Shown piece after piece: positions 37,047 through 50,127 of a DNA stretch of 64,000 bases (the stretch's first letter is position 1; each line of letters opens with the position of its first letter). The translations under genes were made by a program, and so were the position numbers. The notes beneath the pieces are model-generated. The model was not told the origin of the DNA, ran no database searches, and worked only from the letters and a program-made list of their open reading frames with translations. Origin of the DNA: Motacilla alba alba (lineage: Eukaryota; Chordata; Aves; Passeriformes; Motacillidae); contig NC_052017.1 in assembly GCF_015832195.1 (NCBI RefSeq), positions 70,805,801 through 70,869,800 on the forward strand. The letters run 5' to 3'.

Positions 37047-38383
37047 TATACATTCTTTTCTATTTTCTCTGCCCCCACCTTTTTTTTTTTTATTTTTAAG
37101 AAAATCACCACAGCTCCTGAGAGGACAGAAGAAATTACATCCTGCTAACAGAAGACTGTTCCTGTTACAAGGTGGTGAGTGCACTCATTTGGTGACCAGC
37201 TTCTCATCTTCAGAGGGAAGATATTATTGCCAGTTACCACCTTCTGTCAAAGATGGGCACTGATGATTCATCAGAATAGGTTATTTCACAGGAAAAGGTC
37301 ACTCTGAGAATGTTACAACATCTATTTGCTAATTTGATCAGGTCAAGAGCCCTTCAAAAACAAGGGGTCTGCCTCATCATTACTTAGCATACACAATCCT
37401 GTGTGAAGGTCTTGGGTGTATTTTTGTTCCAAAAAAAAAAGTACTTTGTAAACAAAACCAAACTTCCCTACATACCCATTGGACATATTTAAATTTAAAA
37501 ATGAATGCAAAATCCTGTCCAGAGTTTCCTGCAGAAATTTTCATTAAAACATACATTCTACCCAGAGACAATTTCTTTGCTAAAATCAGCTGTACTTTTC
37601 AAATTGACCACAAGATTTTGTACAGAGAGGGATTTCTGTGGTTGTGGACAAATTTTCTTTTATTTTCATGTATTTTCTCACATTAATTACTTTTGTCATG
37701 GAAGACAGTAACAAGGTGGACTATGAACAAACAGAACCTCTGCCCCTGCCAAGATCCTGGGCAGCATGTAAGCACTGTGCTGGACAAAGGATGTCTGCCC
37801 TGTACCTGGACCAAAGCAGCAGATGCCCTCCTTTTTAGGTTCCTCACAAAAACTCAAAAGAACTTCCAACTTCCTTGTACCTTTTCTAATACCTCCCTCA
37901 CCAACATTTTAATGGAGCAAGAGGCTGATGGTATACTTTCATGACAATATCAGCTAAAATAAATGCTGCTATGACTTGATGTTTCACTAGCCTCCCTTGG
38001 GAATTTGATGTTATGGGTACATAGTAAAAAGGCAGACTCAGCTGCTCACACAGTCACAAAACACTTCAAAAATCCTTCCAAAAAACCCAAAACCCTAGCA
38101 CAGTGTTCCAGGGTTTGAATGCTGACAAGAGACTATGGAGTGAAAGACCAAATAAAGAGATGAAAACCATGTTGATATTCCATTCCACAAGAAAAAAATA
38201 TTTGAAGTACTCTGAAAAAAGAATTAGATAATGTCAATGATGCACCTATGCAGCAATAACAATTATAGCTAGTAATACTCACTCCTTCACCCTCCACACA
38301 GGCTGGGTCTGAGGCAACAACACAAATAAAGACCGTGCATTTAAACTCAGATGTGGAATGAGACAAGTTTCCTTTGTCAGTTT
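37047..38383. other. non-coding unique sequence
   Basis: Contains a T-rich tract at 37079-37098 and an A run near 37430-37440. ORFs of up to 83 codons in several overlapping frames at 37500-37950 show no recognised content. Confidence 0.5.
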
Positions 38384-38429
38384 AGATATATATAGATAGA
38401 GATATAGATATAGATATAGATATAGATAT
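38384..38429. repeat. (TAGATA)n hexanucleotide microsatellite
   Basis: Begins with imperfect TATATAGATAGA and resolves into regular GATATA units. The reverse frame reads as a (LY)n dipeptide run, which is an artefact of the repeat. Confidence 0.92.
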
Positions 38430-41400
38430 GCATTCAACATAGAGATGAGACAGCTCACAAATAGTGTCCCTCTCCCCCTCTCCCCTGTCCCTGACCTCAC
38501 ATCACTACCCTACCTGCCACCTGCTGAAAATTGCTCTGCCCAAACTGGTGGCAGTGCATGCAGAACCCTCAATATTAACAAACCATTTGTCTGAAAAGCA
38601 GCGCCCTTAGTGTCAGCAGCATGGTTGGTACTTAGTCTTCCCTACAAGTGCCTTAAGACATTTAATATCCTCCAGGGAAGGCAGTGCTGCTATCAGTTAT
38701 ATAATTCATTCTGAGCATGGCATTTCTAACTATAGACTAATGTGGTGCAAAGTCAGCCGTGGGTGGGTGGGTGGAGCTCTGAAAAGAGAAGAGATGTAGA
38801 TATCACCCAGAGAGGCACCACAGTAAAGCATCAGGTTTTGTCATATGTTTTTTTTGCTTAACAGGTGAGAACATCAAGATGAATTTTTGCAAAAGGTTAC
38901 GCTTGTTACCTCCCTGGACACTCCAAACCATGCCATTACAGATACCCTGCTGGGCAAGGAAGAGTCACTGGGGCTGCAGACTTTCTTCACTTTCTAAAGG
39001 CCTTTTGCAACCCTCCTGGAAAATCATGGAGACTCAGATCCCTCAAGACACTGTGAGTCACAAAGCACACCCTGTTATGGATAAGGCACACTGTGTTCAG
39101 CTGTTGTACCTAAAAGCTCTGTGGTTTACAGGCAAATTATCAAGATTTTCTGAGATTTGCTGTGAAATATTCCAGGCTTGATCCACTGACCAACAGATCA
39201 TTAACTTGGAAATGAGACATGGAAGGTTCACCTAAAGCACGACATCAGAAAAGTCTGATTAATTCTAAATTGTGAAGTGGCTAGTAGTAATAGCATTTTT
39301 TCACTTCTGATGTAGCTATTTTGTAAAAGGTGTATTATTTTTAGCCAGGACCTTTTCAGAGGTATGCTATTGGGCTGATTCATAAATCGTGGTACACTTG
39401 CAAATGTAGGGCTTTTGGGGCTCTTAGGTTGACAAACAGACAGAATCAACCACGTGGAGACAAGTGCTAAGGTTACATGGCTACAATTTCCAAAAGAAAC
39501 TTCTGGATGTCACTGAAGAAGCCTTATCCAAAATTATTAGAAGAATTTTGAAAAAACTGTCTAGGCTCTCTGTATCCAAATAAATTCTAAGCTGATTATC
39601 CATCAGCTTGATCAAATCCAGTCAGGATTTAACAGATGAAGAAAAGTGTAAAACTGAAAATACTGGAACACTGCAAGATAAAAATCATATGAATTTTAAT
39701 CCCAACCACATACTGGCCGATGTTCCACTCAAACTAACTATGCTCTAAGGCTTAAGCAGTATCTAAAGAAATAAACTGCTCAGAGACAGGAACAAGACAG
39801 CAGGAAAACAATCTTTCTAGCTAGGTACTTTACATTCTGCTATTATCTTCAGGAAATCCTCCCTTCTTCCTTGAGTAAGAGGGAAAACATCTGCTGGACT
39901 CAGATGCTAATTATCTCAAAGATTATTTCAACAAAGGTGGCAAAGCAAAAGTACTGCAGGAATATCCCAGCAGAAGATTTCAAGTTAGACTGATCTTGTT
40001 TGACAGGGATTTGAAGGGTCTTTTAAACCTAGTTTTCGAAATAGCTAACTGATAGGCCAGTAGCACCACAAAGCCTGAAAGTAATTTAAATAAACCCAGA
40101 CAACCTCAGAATCCTTAGAGAGAAAAAAACAGGTACCATTACTGCTTTATTTCTTCAAGAATTCTAGTAATGCTGCTTAAAAAAGAAAAAAACAAAAAAC
40201 AAAAAAACCCAGTTATTTTTTTACATAGAATGGATCAGTACATATTCGAGAACAATCCAGTTTGACTAGATTTCTTGATGGATGATCAAAGTGTCATGGT
40301 GCAAATTCCCTCTTCTCCCCATCCAAATGGATGCTCTAAAGGGACAAGTGATATGTCCAGAAAAGCTGTAAAATGGACTAATGATAGTGTAACCTGATCA
40401 AACTCAAGCTAAGATTGTAATTAAAGGTAAAATTCTTATGAACTAATAAGAATTTACTTCACTGAAGCACACATGTTAAAATCAGATTGCCATTAATCAG
40501 GTGGCATGACTGGAAGGAAGAACATTGCAGCAAGTCCTTATTAGTGAAATAAAAAGGGTGAGAAATCAGGCAGGTTTGTCTTGGGCTTTGAAGCAGGGCG
40601 AAAACTGAGCTAATGCTGGAAATACAGTTCAAAATTTTGATCTAATATAAATGTTTCCAAAATAATAACAGAAATTGTACACAAATAAAAGTCTGTAACC
40701 AAATATGAAGACCAAAGAGTGGGGCAATCAGATGATGAGAGAAGACTCTCTAAAGCCTTTTCTCTGTTTGTACACAGCTTGGAAGAGGAGTGAGGTTGGA
40801 ATCACATCTGTATCTAAGGAACTGCTCATGGATTGTTTGATGACAAGCTCCTATATTCTTAAAAAAGATAATTATATGGTCTTGAAGCAATGCAACATCA
40901 GATAGTTGACAAACAATGCCGGTGTTTGTCATATAATTCAAAGGCACAGAAATGCAGTTTTTCTAAGTTTAAAAAGGAATTGTATTGAAATCCTAAGTCT
41001 GTTCTGAAAAATTCATACACAAAAAGAAAAAATTCAGTGAGATCACAAAGGGTCAATTTTAGAAGAAAGGAGTTGATTAAGTTACATTTCCAACAATACT
41101 TTTTTCCATTCACTTGGGCACAATTATTGGGACACCATCTTCTCTCAGGCAACACACATGCTTCTGTACATTAGAAATAAAAAGATCTCATAGATCATAC
41201 AAGGGAAAACGTGAACAGCTGCCCATTCTTCTCCATGCAGAATAATACCCTCTTATTAAGTGATGCATGAGTTTTCAAAGCAGATTAATTTCTTCAAGTT
41301 TCTCCAAGGATGAAGCAACCCTGTTGTAGCTGTAGCCCCATTGCCTAGGCAGTCAAGTGGCAAACTTAACACTTGCCATGCTCACGTGTACTTGTAGATC

Positions 41401-41719
41401 ATTCTTGCTGGTCTGTACACTTGGCAAGAGAATAGGAGATAGAAGAAGAATCTATTGTCCATTCTCAAAAATAAAATTTTAACTGCTGATATTGGCCAAA
41501 TTAAAATCAATTTACTCCCCATTCCCTTCAGTAAAGGTAATTTAAAATACAGTAATTTCTCTTATTTAAAATATCCTCTTGTTACTACAGAGTATATTTT
41601 CCTTTCCAGATTTCTTCCTACAAAGAAATGACTGTTTTCTTCTCAGATACTAGAAGCAAAGTATTTATATTCAGGCAGAGTTGAAGAGTGAAGTTGCAAT
41701 CAAGAAAGTTCAAATTTGA
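38430..41719. other. non-coding unique sequence
   Basis: No gene or transposon was recognised. A GGGT-like short tract lies at 38759-38774 and an A-rich run with C interruptions at 40178-40207. A 100-codon plus ORF (38879-39181) has no recognisable motif. Confidence 0.5.
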
Positions 41720-41785
41720 GAGAAGTTGCATGTGATTGAAAGAGAAGTTGCATGTGTTGCATGTGTGAAAGAGAAGTTGCATGTG
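41720..41785. repeat. three spaced copies of a 15-bp unit
   Basis: GAGAAGTTGCATGTG occurs exactly at 41720-41734, 41742-41756 and 41771-41785, with an extra partial TTGCATGTG at 41757-41765. The spacers are GAAA-ending and partly similar, so this is an imperfect tandem array with 22- and 29-bp steps. The GCATG core recurs four times; GCATG words are known as RBFOX sites in RNA, which would matter only if the region is transcribed in this direction. Confidence 0.85.
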
Positions 41786-44700
41786 TTAGGAAATTGCTGC
41801 TCAGACCTAATGATTGTAGTCACTATTGGACTGCTTTGGTAGATCTTGTCTCAAAGCAGATCTGTTATCTCCTTACCCACAATTTCTATATTTGTGTACT
41901 CTACTTACCGGAGGTCAGGGTCATGGAGCAATGTCTCACACCTTTTTACAGGACAGGAATTCCTTTCCTTTCTTTTGGTCCCTCTGCTTAATGTGGCTGC
42001 AACTTCTGTGATCCACAGGGAGGTGAATCCACTTCAGATAAGCTGTGCCCTGGGTGCAGGGCCATGGGAGGTGCCTCAGTGCAGAGCTGTCTCCAGTCCA
42101 GCATGGCAGAACAAATTACATGCAACCCAGCATGAGCAAGGCTATATTTCTGCCATAGTATGCTGCTTTCAAGGTACACAGGGTATGCCAGTTATCCCAC
42201 CAATCTTCTATTATTTCAGCTTGTAGAAAATTTACTGTAAAACCTGTGTATTTCAAAAAGGAACAGACTATAAGTAATTTTCATGTGCCTCCATTATGGT
42301 AGATAATGAGATTTCACATTTTATTTTACTGATAATAGAATCAGGGATTTAAGTGCCCTTGTCAGAGCATACAATGAAGCTTTGTGAAAATAGGTAGATT
42401 TTTATTATGAAAAACATAAAGCAGAATACTTTTTCTCAGAAAGTTCTGCAACAAACATATGACAACATGCCAGGCAAGAAAATCCATTTCCTTGTTCCTT
42501 AGTTTGTACTCATTTTCAGCAAAAAATTAATGGCATGTGACTGCCTGAGAGCTAGCACAGAACTTTTTTTCCACACAGTATGTATTAAAACCAGATAATC
42601 CTTCACACTGGAGCTTACAGAAACACCATGAAGGAGTTCTAGTGCTCTGCTTCTTGCTCATGCCCGTGGGAGGAAATGCAGAATCCAGGACATGTTTGCA
42701 AATGAATCTCCTATTTCCTAAATTATTTTGTAAGTGACCCTGGTTACTTCAGTTATCTGGTGGATAAAAGAAATGGAAAGGTTTGCTGTTTTGCTCTTGA
42801 GTAAAGTTTCTACATCCCTTAATGACTCTAATCTTAATGAAGAGGTAAATGAGACTTTCAGAATTGGATAACTTTAAATCTGTTGGATAGCTTTTAATGT
42901 TTTTTTTTTTGGGAACAGTTCCTTGCCCTAAGAAGCCACCAGCAAAAGTAGCTGTACAGAAAGTGATAACAAAGTTTGACTTAATTTGATTTCCCTACCT
43001 TCGTCCATCACACAGGGGGCAGAACAACACAGGTAATTACATAACTGTGGCTGGTTTTCCTTGAAGTGTACACTAAAGGCTACTTCAGGAAGACAAAAGA
43101 CTTGTTAAATTATAGAGAACTGGGCCCCCATCAATGCTAGGAGAGTCTGCTCTGAACTCCCAAGACCCTGAAATACTAATGAATGAAAATAATTTTCTCT
43201 GGAATGAGATTTACTTCTTTCTAAATTTCAAGTTTTAATCCCAGCAATAGAACTGTTCAACAGAAAAGGTAGAGAGGGAGTATTTAAAAAAAATAACAAG
43301 AAACGTAGTTAGTTTTTTTGTTACTTTTCCCCCCAGTAGTCATATATCTTGTCCTCCAATTTTAAAACAGGAGAGGGCTGCAAGCCAAGGAGGCTCCCTT
43401 CCATACTGCATGCAGTAGTTCACATTTCTGCGCACTCAGTCTTACTCCCTGAATTGGGAGTAATGTTTTGGATACTTTTATTTTTAAGTCAAGTGTCAAG
43501 TGCTAAACCACTTCAGAATCAAGGCTACAAATATGTACTCCATTTTCTTTTTTTCTTAAAAGAAAATACATCTAAACTAACAAAATGTCTTCTCCCTGTT
43601 AGTTACAGAGCTGGTTTTAATTATTCTGCTGTAGAACTTATTCTTGAAATCAACTCTCACTTACTTGTGACTTTCTGAATACTATAATCGCTATCACTGT
43701 CCTCAGTATTGATTAAAAAAAGGTTATTTAAAAAAATTAGTCTGGCATTTACGTATCTAGATACTAGAGTATATACCGTATTTGTTTCCTAATACCTGTG
43801 AAATTAATCCTCAATAGCCACAAAGTCTTATGGCAATTTCTCCAATTAATATGAGAAATCTTTGTCTGCATCTATTTTTATGTAAGAGATAAATAATCAA
43901 GATTAATTTAGTGCTAAAGACAAAAGGGACAATATGATAGTTTGGCATACTCTTGGCATAAATGCTAGAGTCTTTTAAACCAACCCCCAAAATATTCCAA
44001 ACATTTTAATGCTGAGCTGATATCACTGTTCTAAATAAAAGAAGCATTACTCTTGTTACAGTCTCTCTTTACTTCAATTAAACTCTAACCATGGAGAAGT
44101 CACTGTCTGAGAAGTCACACATGGGATTGCACCTCATTGATGCTCTGTAAGGGAAAGAACTATTAAATGAGACAAATTCAGCTGCCAACACTGAGAATAT
44201 CAAAGTATTTAAATGACAGCAGAGCTGGAGTTAAAATAGCTGAGACACAAGAGTTTAAGAGATGACCTTCTCTTGAATGGTGACATGATTTGCCAATTAT
44301 CCATCAAGCTCTCTGTGGGTATTTGATACGTTTATCAAATATGAAACCATTCATTTTAATATAGTGGAGAGCAAGGTTTTATTCATTGTGAGGTAGCCTC
44401 GTTATCTCATTGCACTTTATCATAGAGCCAGCACAGCCACCTTTTAATGTTTCATGTCTAATGGCTTTTAGGAGCGAGAGATGCTCACCTGTCCCAGCTA
44501 ACACTTTCATAATAAAAGATGCCCATTTATAGCAGAGAATTAACTGCATAATGAAATGAATATCCTATTACACAGCAGGACTACTACACCTATCCCAATC
44601 ACATTGCATTTCTGGACAGAGCACACATCTCTAGCTTAGTACCAAGGGATATTACTTCAACAGCATGGATTCTCTGGGTGATCACCAGCCTCTGAGATTT

Positions 44701-47700
44701 CTTTCTGTCTGCAGAAAGTTCCAATTTTTTTCTTGCCTTAAGTGAGGAGACAGATTGAATTTTGGTAAATGCATTGTAATGTGTCTCTAAGGAGCCAGGA
44801 TGCATGCCAGAAATAAACTACAAGGGACTGTTATGAAGGAGACAGACTGACCTTCTTTATGCAGGTGGAGCAGAAAACAGAAAAGAAAGGACAATCAGTG
44901 ATTAGTTCTGGCAAGAGAACATGACTTTAGCTCCTTGTTTTACAACAACCTCCTAAATAATTGAGTGTTCTTAAAAAATGAAAGATACATGTTTACTTCT
45001 TAAATTTCTCTAAAGAATAACTATTTATATATGACTGATAAGCAAAAAGGAGATAATTCAGACTAACAGAACTGCTGAACATCGGCTAGATAACAATTGT
45101 CTTATGTCAACTCAGTCTGACTATAATCAATACAAACACTGAAGGGCTCTTCTGAAGGTGATGGAGATGAGGGGAGGGAAGATGATTCATGTTGAAGGAA
45201 GAGAGGATACAAAAAGCATTGTTAAGATGTGAGACCAAATGTCACAAGACATGGATGGTCATTGGAGCTTAGAAGGAGAGCAAAGATGAGTACAAACAGG
45301 TAAAATGAGATTATGTGATAGTTAAAAACGAAAAAAACAGCAATAGTCCCACCCCATTATACTCATGTACTACATATATACTCTCTGATAAAAAAAAACA
45401 AACAAACAACAAAAGACTGTCCAAGCAGCTGTAGTCTCTACAAGAAAGTAAGAATTGACATAAGAGAAGAAAAGCCAAAAATCTCAATTGAGTGATTTAA
45501 CAAGATCAACAAAACCAAGATGAAAATCGCTGCATAAATTTGACTTCATTTCTTGTTCACAGCTTCAGATGATGTTAGTGTCCTAGGGTTTGCAGGTTGC
45601 CTTAGGAAAACAGGCAGGAAAATATGGTGTTCTAAGGACAAACGAGTTGAAACAGAGAATGTATAAAGGGCTCAAAATACAGAATATATTTCTAATAGGA
45701 GAGTAAATACTACAAAAAGTGTTGAAAAAGAACAAGGTATATCTCACACAGTAAGTTTAAACAGAGGCATAGAAGGCAGTGAGAGGAAAATTGGATGCTG
45801 TAAATCCAAAGGTAAAACATTGTGCTGTAAAGGTACCAACCTATTACAAGGACTTCAAGAGGAACCAAGCTTCTTTACTGTGAATACACACAGTTTTCCT
45901 CATTCACTTTAATGTTATTAAGATGGAGAAAATCCAACCAGATTGATCAAATTCTTACCTTGCTTGGCACAATGTGGTCCATTGCTGCATGCTTTTCTGA
46001 CTTTGTTATTACTCATGTTCCTAGTAGTAAAGTTCAGTGGCTTGGAGAAAATGCCCTTTCTCCACTTTTCCAAGTGGAGAACATTTCCATAGCAAAAAGT
46101 GAAATAAATTTTAAAAAATCCCCAACAACAAAGAAAACAACAAAACAAAAATACATATAGTAACATATCACAAGGGGATTTCTGAGTTGCAGCCTGAAAT
46201 ATGAAAGGCTGATGAAAATCGAATGCTTAACAAGAGTAAAGGAAAGCAAGAGAAAGAGCCAAGAATAATAATGAGGACTATTAAAAAGAAATGCAGAGTC
46301 CTTCTCTTTTCTCCTCACAGGACTGTAGTCACAGCTATTGAAGACAATTAAAGGCTTCAGTTCAGATAAAAATCTCCATCACTATATGTTATACACACAC
46401 TCAGAGAGGATGAGAAATGATTGCTGCCTCAAGCATTGACAGCCTAAGAGGAAAGGATAAAGGACAGAAGATGAAATAGGGCACAGAGGACTTCTTGAAA
46501 GATGCTGCATTTTTTAGGTATTGAATCAACAAAGGTCTTATATATGCACAGTCTTTCTTTGAAGACACAGTTAAAGGTGACTGTTTCAAGATAAGTATGT
46601 GCTTAAGTGTCTTGGGGACTGGAGCCAGGTGTCTTGGCAACTGACAGGACTGAGCCCAGAAGATGTTTTGTCTGTGGTTGTGTTGAGGATGGGAAAAGGA
46701 ATACTTACAGCCTGTTGATTTTACTGATGTGAGCCTTGGTATCTCTGATAAGCTCTTGTCAGAGCCACTCATAGCACATGAAGAGTGTCAGGTCCAGGGA
46801 GGTCTGGTCCTTTTATTAAAGTAAGAAATGGCCAAGAAATGTGGAATTATGCTATGAAATATCCAAAACCTCACCTTCCAGTCATACTTCTGTGTTGTGC
46901 ATGTAAAGCACAGAAAAATAACTCTAATGTATACAATTTCCCTGAGAGAATTTGGAACACTTAATAACACTGAATTGTTAGGTTCCACCATCCAGTCTTA
47001 CATAGTTCCTGTTTGCAACAGGAAAGATGACAGAGAGACAAGCTGTCCAGTGGGTGGTGTAAATTAGCAAAGAAACATTTCAAAAAGACATAAATATAGA
47101 AAACATCCCACAGTTTTCTTGCTTAATTCTAAACTGCCACAAATTCTATTGTATTCTTGCGTATTTTCTCAGCTGCACCATCTGAGTAAGAAGACTTCAA
47201 ATTGCATTTGGGATTCTGTTTATACCTGGATTCAACAGCACGCACTCCCCAGAGACAAAAGAGCCAGGATATATTTGGTGAGCAAGGATTTCCTTAACAA
47301 AGACACAAAATGGTGCCCTAACAAAACCTGCCCTGCAACATCCTTATCCCATTTGTGAGGAGAACAATGGCAAGGCAGAGGGCATGGGGAGAGAGAGGGG
47401 GCAAGGTTCAGGGAGGGAAATCAGTTGTTTGAAAATCAGCTCACAGTCATAGAGAAAAGACTGAATTTTCTTCCAGAGAAGGCAGATAAAAATCAGCAAC
47501 CATTGATGGCTGGGGATGCCACTTTATATAAGAAGTTTGCATTTCCTCAGGTACCCCAAAAATAATCCACAAAAACCCAATGAGTTCTGTGTTACTTGGC
47601 TCTGTTGGACAGTATTTATTTTGCCCTCAGGTACTTGAGCCTTTGAAGACATATTTTTCAAAATTCACTAAGTTTTATGTTTGCATGAAGCTATGGACCC

Positions 47701-47928
47701 TTAATGAGATTTATAAAACAGTTTCTGCTACAACATATCAAGGGGTAAGTAGTGCATCTCTGTGTCCCTCTTCCATACTGTTCTTTCTTGGGGTATCTGT
47801 AGCAACAGTTGTCTTCCAATTAAGTTGGTTGCTGATAGGAGCTTTTAAATCTCCTAACTCCAACAGGAGGCAATACCTCCTAAAAGCTGCCATCCCTCAC
47901 ACTATGAAGCATTTCTCTATGTAGAAAA
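41786..47928. other. non-coding unique sequence
   Basis: AT-rich, without a recognised gene or mobile element. Low-complexity A tracts occur at about 45388-45412 and 46120-46152, and a T10 run near 42900. The segment 44280-44570 is non-repetitive, AT-rich and dense in TTAAT/TTTAAT/TTATC words, a candidate conserved non-coding element. ORFs of 94-126 codons at 41846-42226, 43349-43678, 46034-46318 and 46401-46772 are unrecognised and probably random. Confidence 0.5.
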
Positions 47929-48094
47929 AGATTCATCAAAACTGGAGGTGTTTAAAAGATGTGTAGATTGTTTGGGACACACCATAGGGTTGGAATGTGA
48001 CTTAGTGATGAACACAGCAGTGCTGGATTAATGCTGGACCCAATGACCTTAGAGGTTTTTTTCCAGCCTACATGATTCTATGATTCTGTGATTT
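47929..48094 (+). mobile_element. CR1 LINE, 3' end
   Basis: The plus strand starts with the CR1 block CTGGAGGTGTTTAAAAGATG, continues through GGGTTGGAATGTGA and a CCCAATGACCTTAGAGG block, and ends with the tail units CATGATTCTATGATTCTGTG. About 165 bp of the 3' end are kept. Diverged and non-coding. Confidence 0.88.
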
Positions 48095-49546
48095 TTCAGG
48101 TTTTTTGGTGACTGTCTGATGAAGTAGAACCAGCCACTTTTGCTATTGACAGAAAATATTTAGAAAGAACTGTATAAGGAATGGAAGGAATTGCAGTGGT
48201 TCCTTATTACTTTAAAGAATTGTATGATTCCATGAGAAAATGAAAAGATAGGCATAAAGGAGACAAATGATCAGAAACTTATGTATCAAAAGAAAACAAA
48301 GGCTTAGCAATAATGTCACCTTGAATACTATTGCTCATGCAATTTTTAGATATCATCTTTTCTGTTTTCTGAATAAAAATGATGCCACAAACCAGCAATA
48401 ATGAACTCAGAGGAATGAGATTTCATCCTTTATTGTTCTTTCCTGGGACATTTCAGGACTTGCATTGCTTCTAGTTTTTAAGAGTGGCTTTATTTAACTA
48501 GCAGTTTGTAAGAAGCACACTTTTCTTCACCTCCCTGCACACTTCACACTGGGACAGGAAAAGAAATGAATGAAAAGCATTGTGAGACCCACAAGCACTA
48601 AGAAAGAAATAATATATATCTCCCTGAAGGAAAGAACCATGTTAGAAATAAAGATGAAAACTAGAGTAGATTTCAAAACTTCTCAAACATACAAGATGGT
48701 TTGTATTAAAAATGAGGAGCACATTCCTAAGTTTTCATACTTAGTTTTACTTTCTCTTTCAACTTTGCAAAATGTTCTCTGCTAGTAGAAGTATACATTT
48801 CTAATAAAAGAATTGCATTTAATATTAATAAGATGCCTTTCACCTATCATCTTCAAGTTGCTTCACAAAATGTGGTTCTCACATTTTTTCATAGTCAGAT
48901 GAACAGGGCAGTTTAATTAGGTCCATCTCACTCTAGCAAAAAAGAGGAAGAGAAGATAAACAACCCATATTCCAAACACTTGTGTTGTGTATTGATTCGG
49001 AACTCATTACTACACATGCATACATTGGTGCAGTTCAAATTCCTGGCACAAGCAGTTCAACCAGAAATGGAAAAGAGAATAAACACTGATTCGTGTCAAG
49101 ACATCAGACTTGAGAAAACCAAATTCAGTCTAATATTGTACTGTGGGTGTTAAAGTTCTCAGTCAAGGTACTCTCTGTGCTTACAGCTGTCATGAGTCTG
49201 GCATCATGAGCATAATTACATCAAACATGGGCTCCTTAGATGCTGCTACAAATCTCAGAATCTAGGCTCAGTTAAAGGGACTTTAACAGTAGGGACTCTA
49301 ACAATCCTCACTGATGTCATGGAGACAAAGAAGTTAACATGCAAGGCTTTTGACCCATGATCCTTCATTTTACGTGAGGCAACCTTACAATAGTTACTTG
49401 CTCTAGACTTCTGACCTCCATTTAATCCCACATGTCAAAGGACTGATCAGCCTGGGATGATTTAGATCACCAGGCTCACACTATCACTGCCAACTACCAT
49501 TCCTCAAGACTACAGCCCTCATGCTGACACCCCCTGTTGCTGTTAC
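48095..49546. other. non-coding unique sequence
   Basis: No element or gene was recognised apart from short random ORFs of up to 71 codons. It adjoins the exon-like segment at 49547. Confidence 0.5.
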
Positions 49547-49848
49547 CTGTAGGCAATGCAACGGAATTTCATCATCACCACGCTTCTGTTGTAGCCTTCT
49601 CTTCTGACTGTTAGCACAGTTTCCATTCTGAAGCACTCCTGCCCCACTGTGCCTATCCTGGCCATGGAATAACAAGCAGCTGAGAGGTCTTGGATGCAAA
49701 CTTTCTTTCTTGGGGCAATGATGTTCCATTCACCAAAGCTGTTTGAGCAGGGAAAGGCAATGGTACGAGCACAAAGGACATCTGTCTTTCCCATCCACTC
49801 TTTTAGCCCAGTATGTTTAAGATGAACATGAGTCTTAGGCATACCTCT
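49547..49848 (-). other. exon-like open segment, unidentified, cysteine-rich
   Basis: The minus strand is open for more than 300 bases. It reads plausibly as protein, for example GKTDVLCARTIAFPCSNSFG, then APRKKVCIQDLSAACYSMAR, then KFRCIAYR, with six or seven evenly spread cysteines and many G/C third positions. The frame ends exactly at a good donor (GCCTACAG|gtaaca, junction at 49547/49546) with a stop immediately beyond it. A candidate acceptor (gatttgtcag) gives a 302-bp segment starting at 49848. I do not recognise the family and saw no linked exon. It may be a genuine internal or terminal exon, an exon remnant, or chance. Confidence 0.3.
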
Positions 49849-49941
49849 CTGACAAATCAACATCTTCCACAGACTTCAGAAAAAGCTTCAGAGGCTATCC
49901 TGAAACTCATGAAGAAGTGCAAAACAACCCTCAAATATCTC

Positions 49942-49959
49942 AAAAAAAAAAAAAAAAAA
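49942..49959 (+). repeat. poly(A) run, 18 A
   Basis: An uninterrupted run of 18 A residues. The preceding plus-strand sequence contains no recognisable retrogene, SINE or LINE. Confidence 0.9.
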
Positions 49960-50113
49960 GGAAATCAAAGCTCTGTACCACTTCTCTTCAGTTTCACATT
50001 ACCATACACATTTTTTACTCTTTAATAATGTTTGTCAAGAAAGGCACCTAGGAAAAATCTCCCAAGGAACATCATCAAAATTTTAGACATGGTCTCTTTA
50101 TGCTGGTTTATTG

Positions 50114-50127
50114 AAAAAAAAAAAAAA
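50114..50127 (+). repeat. poly(A) run, 14 A
   Basis: An uninterrupted run of 14 A residues about 155 bp after the A18 run, again without a recognisable retrocopy upstream. Confidence 0.9.

Noticed and set aside
38279..38500. Minus-strand ORF with an (LY)n dipeptide run
   Set aside because: The dipeptide run is the translation of the TAGATA microsatellite, not protein evidence.
38759..38774. Possible G-quadruplex in a GGGT repeat
   Set aside because: Only three GGG runs plus one GG are present, so the standard four-run pattern is not met.
49942..50127. Two poly(A) runs as tails of processed pseudogenes
   Set aside because: No retrocopied sequence or target duplication was recognised upstream of either run, and the nearby exon-like ORF lies on the opposite strand.
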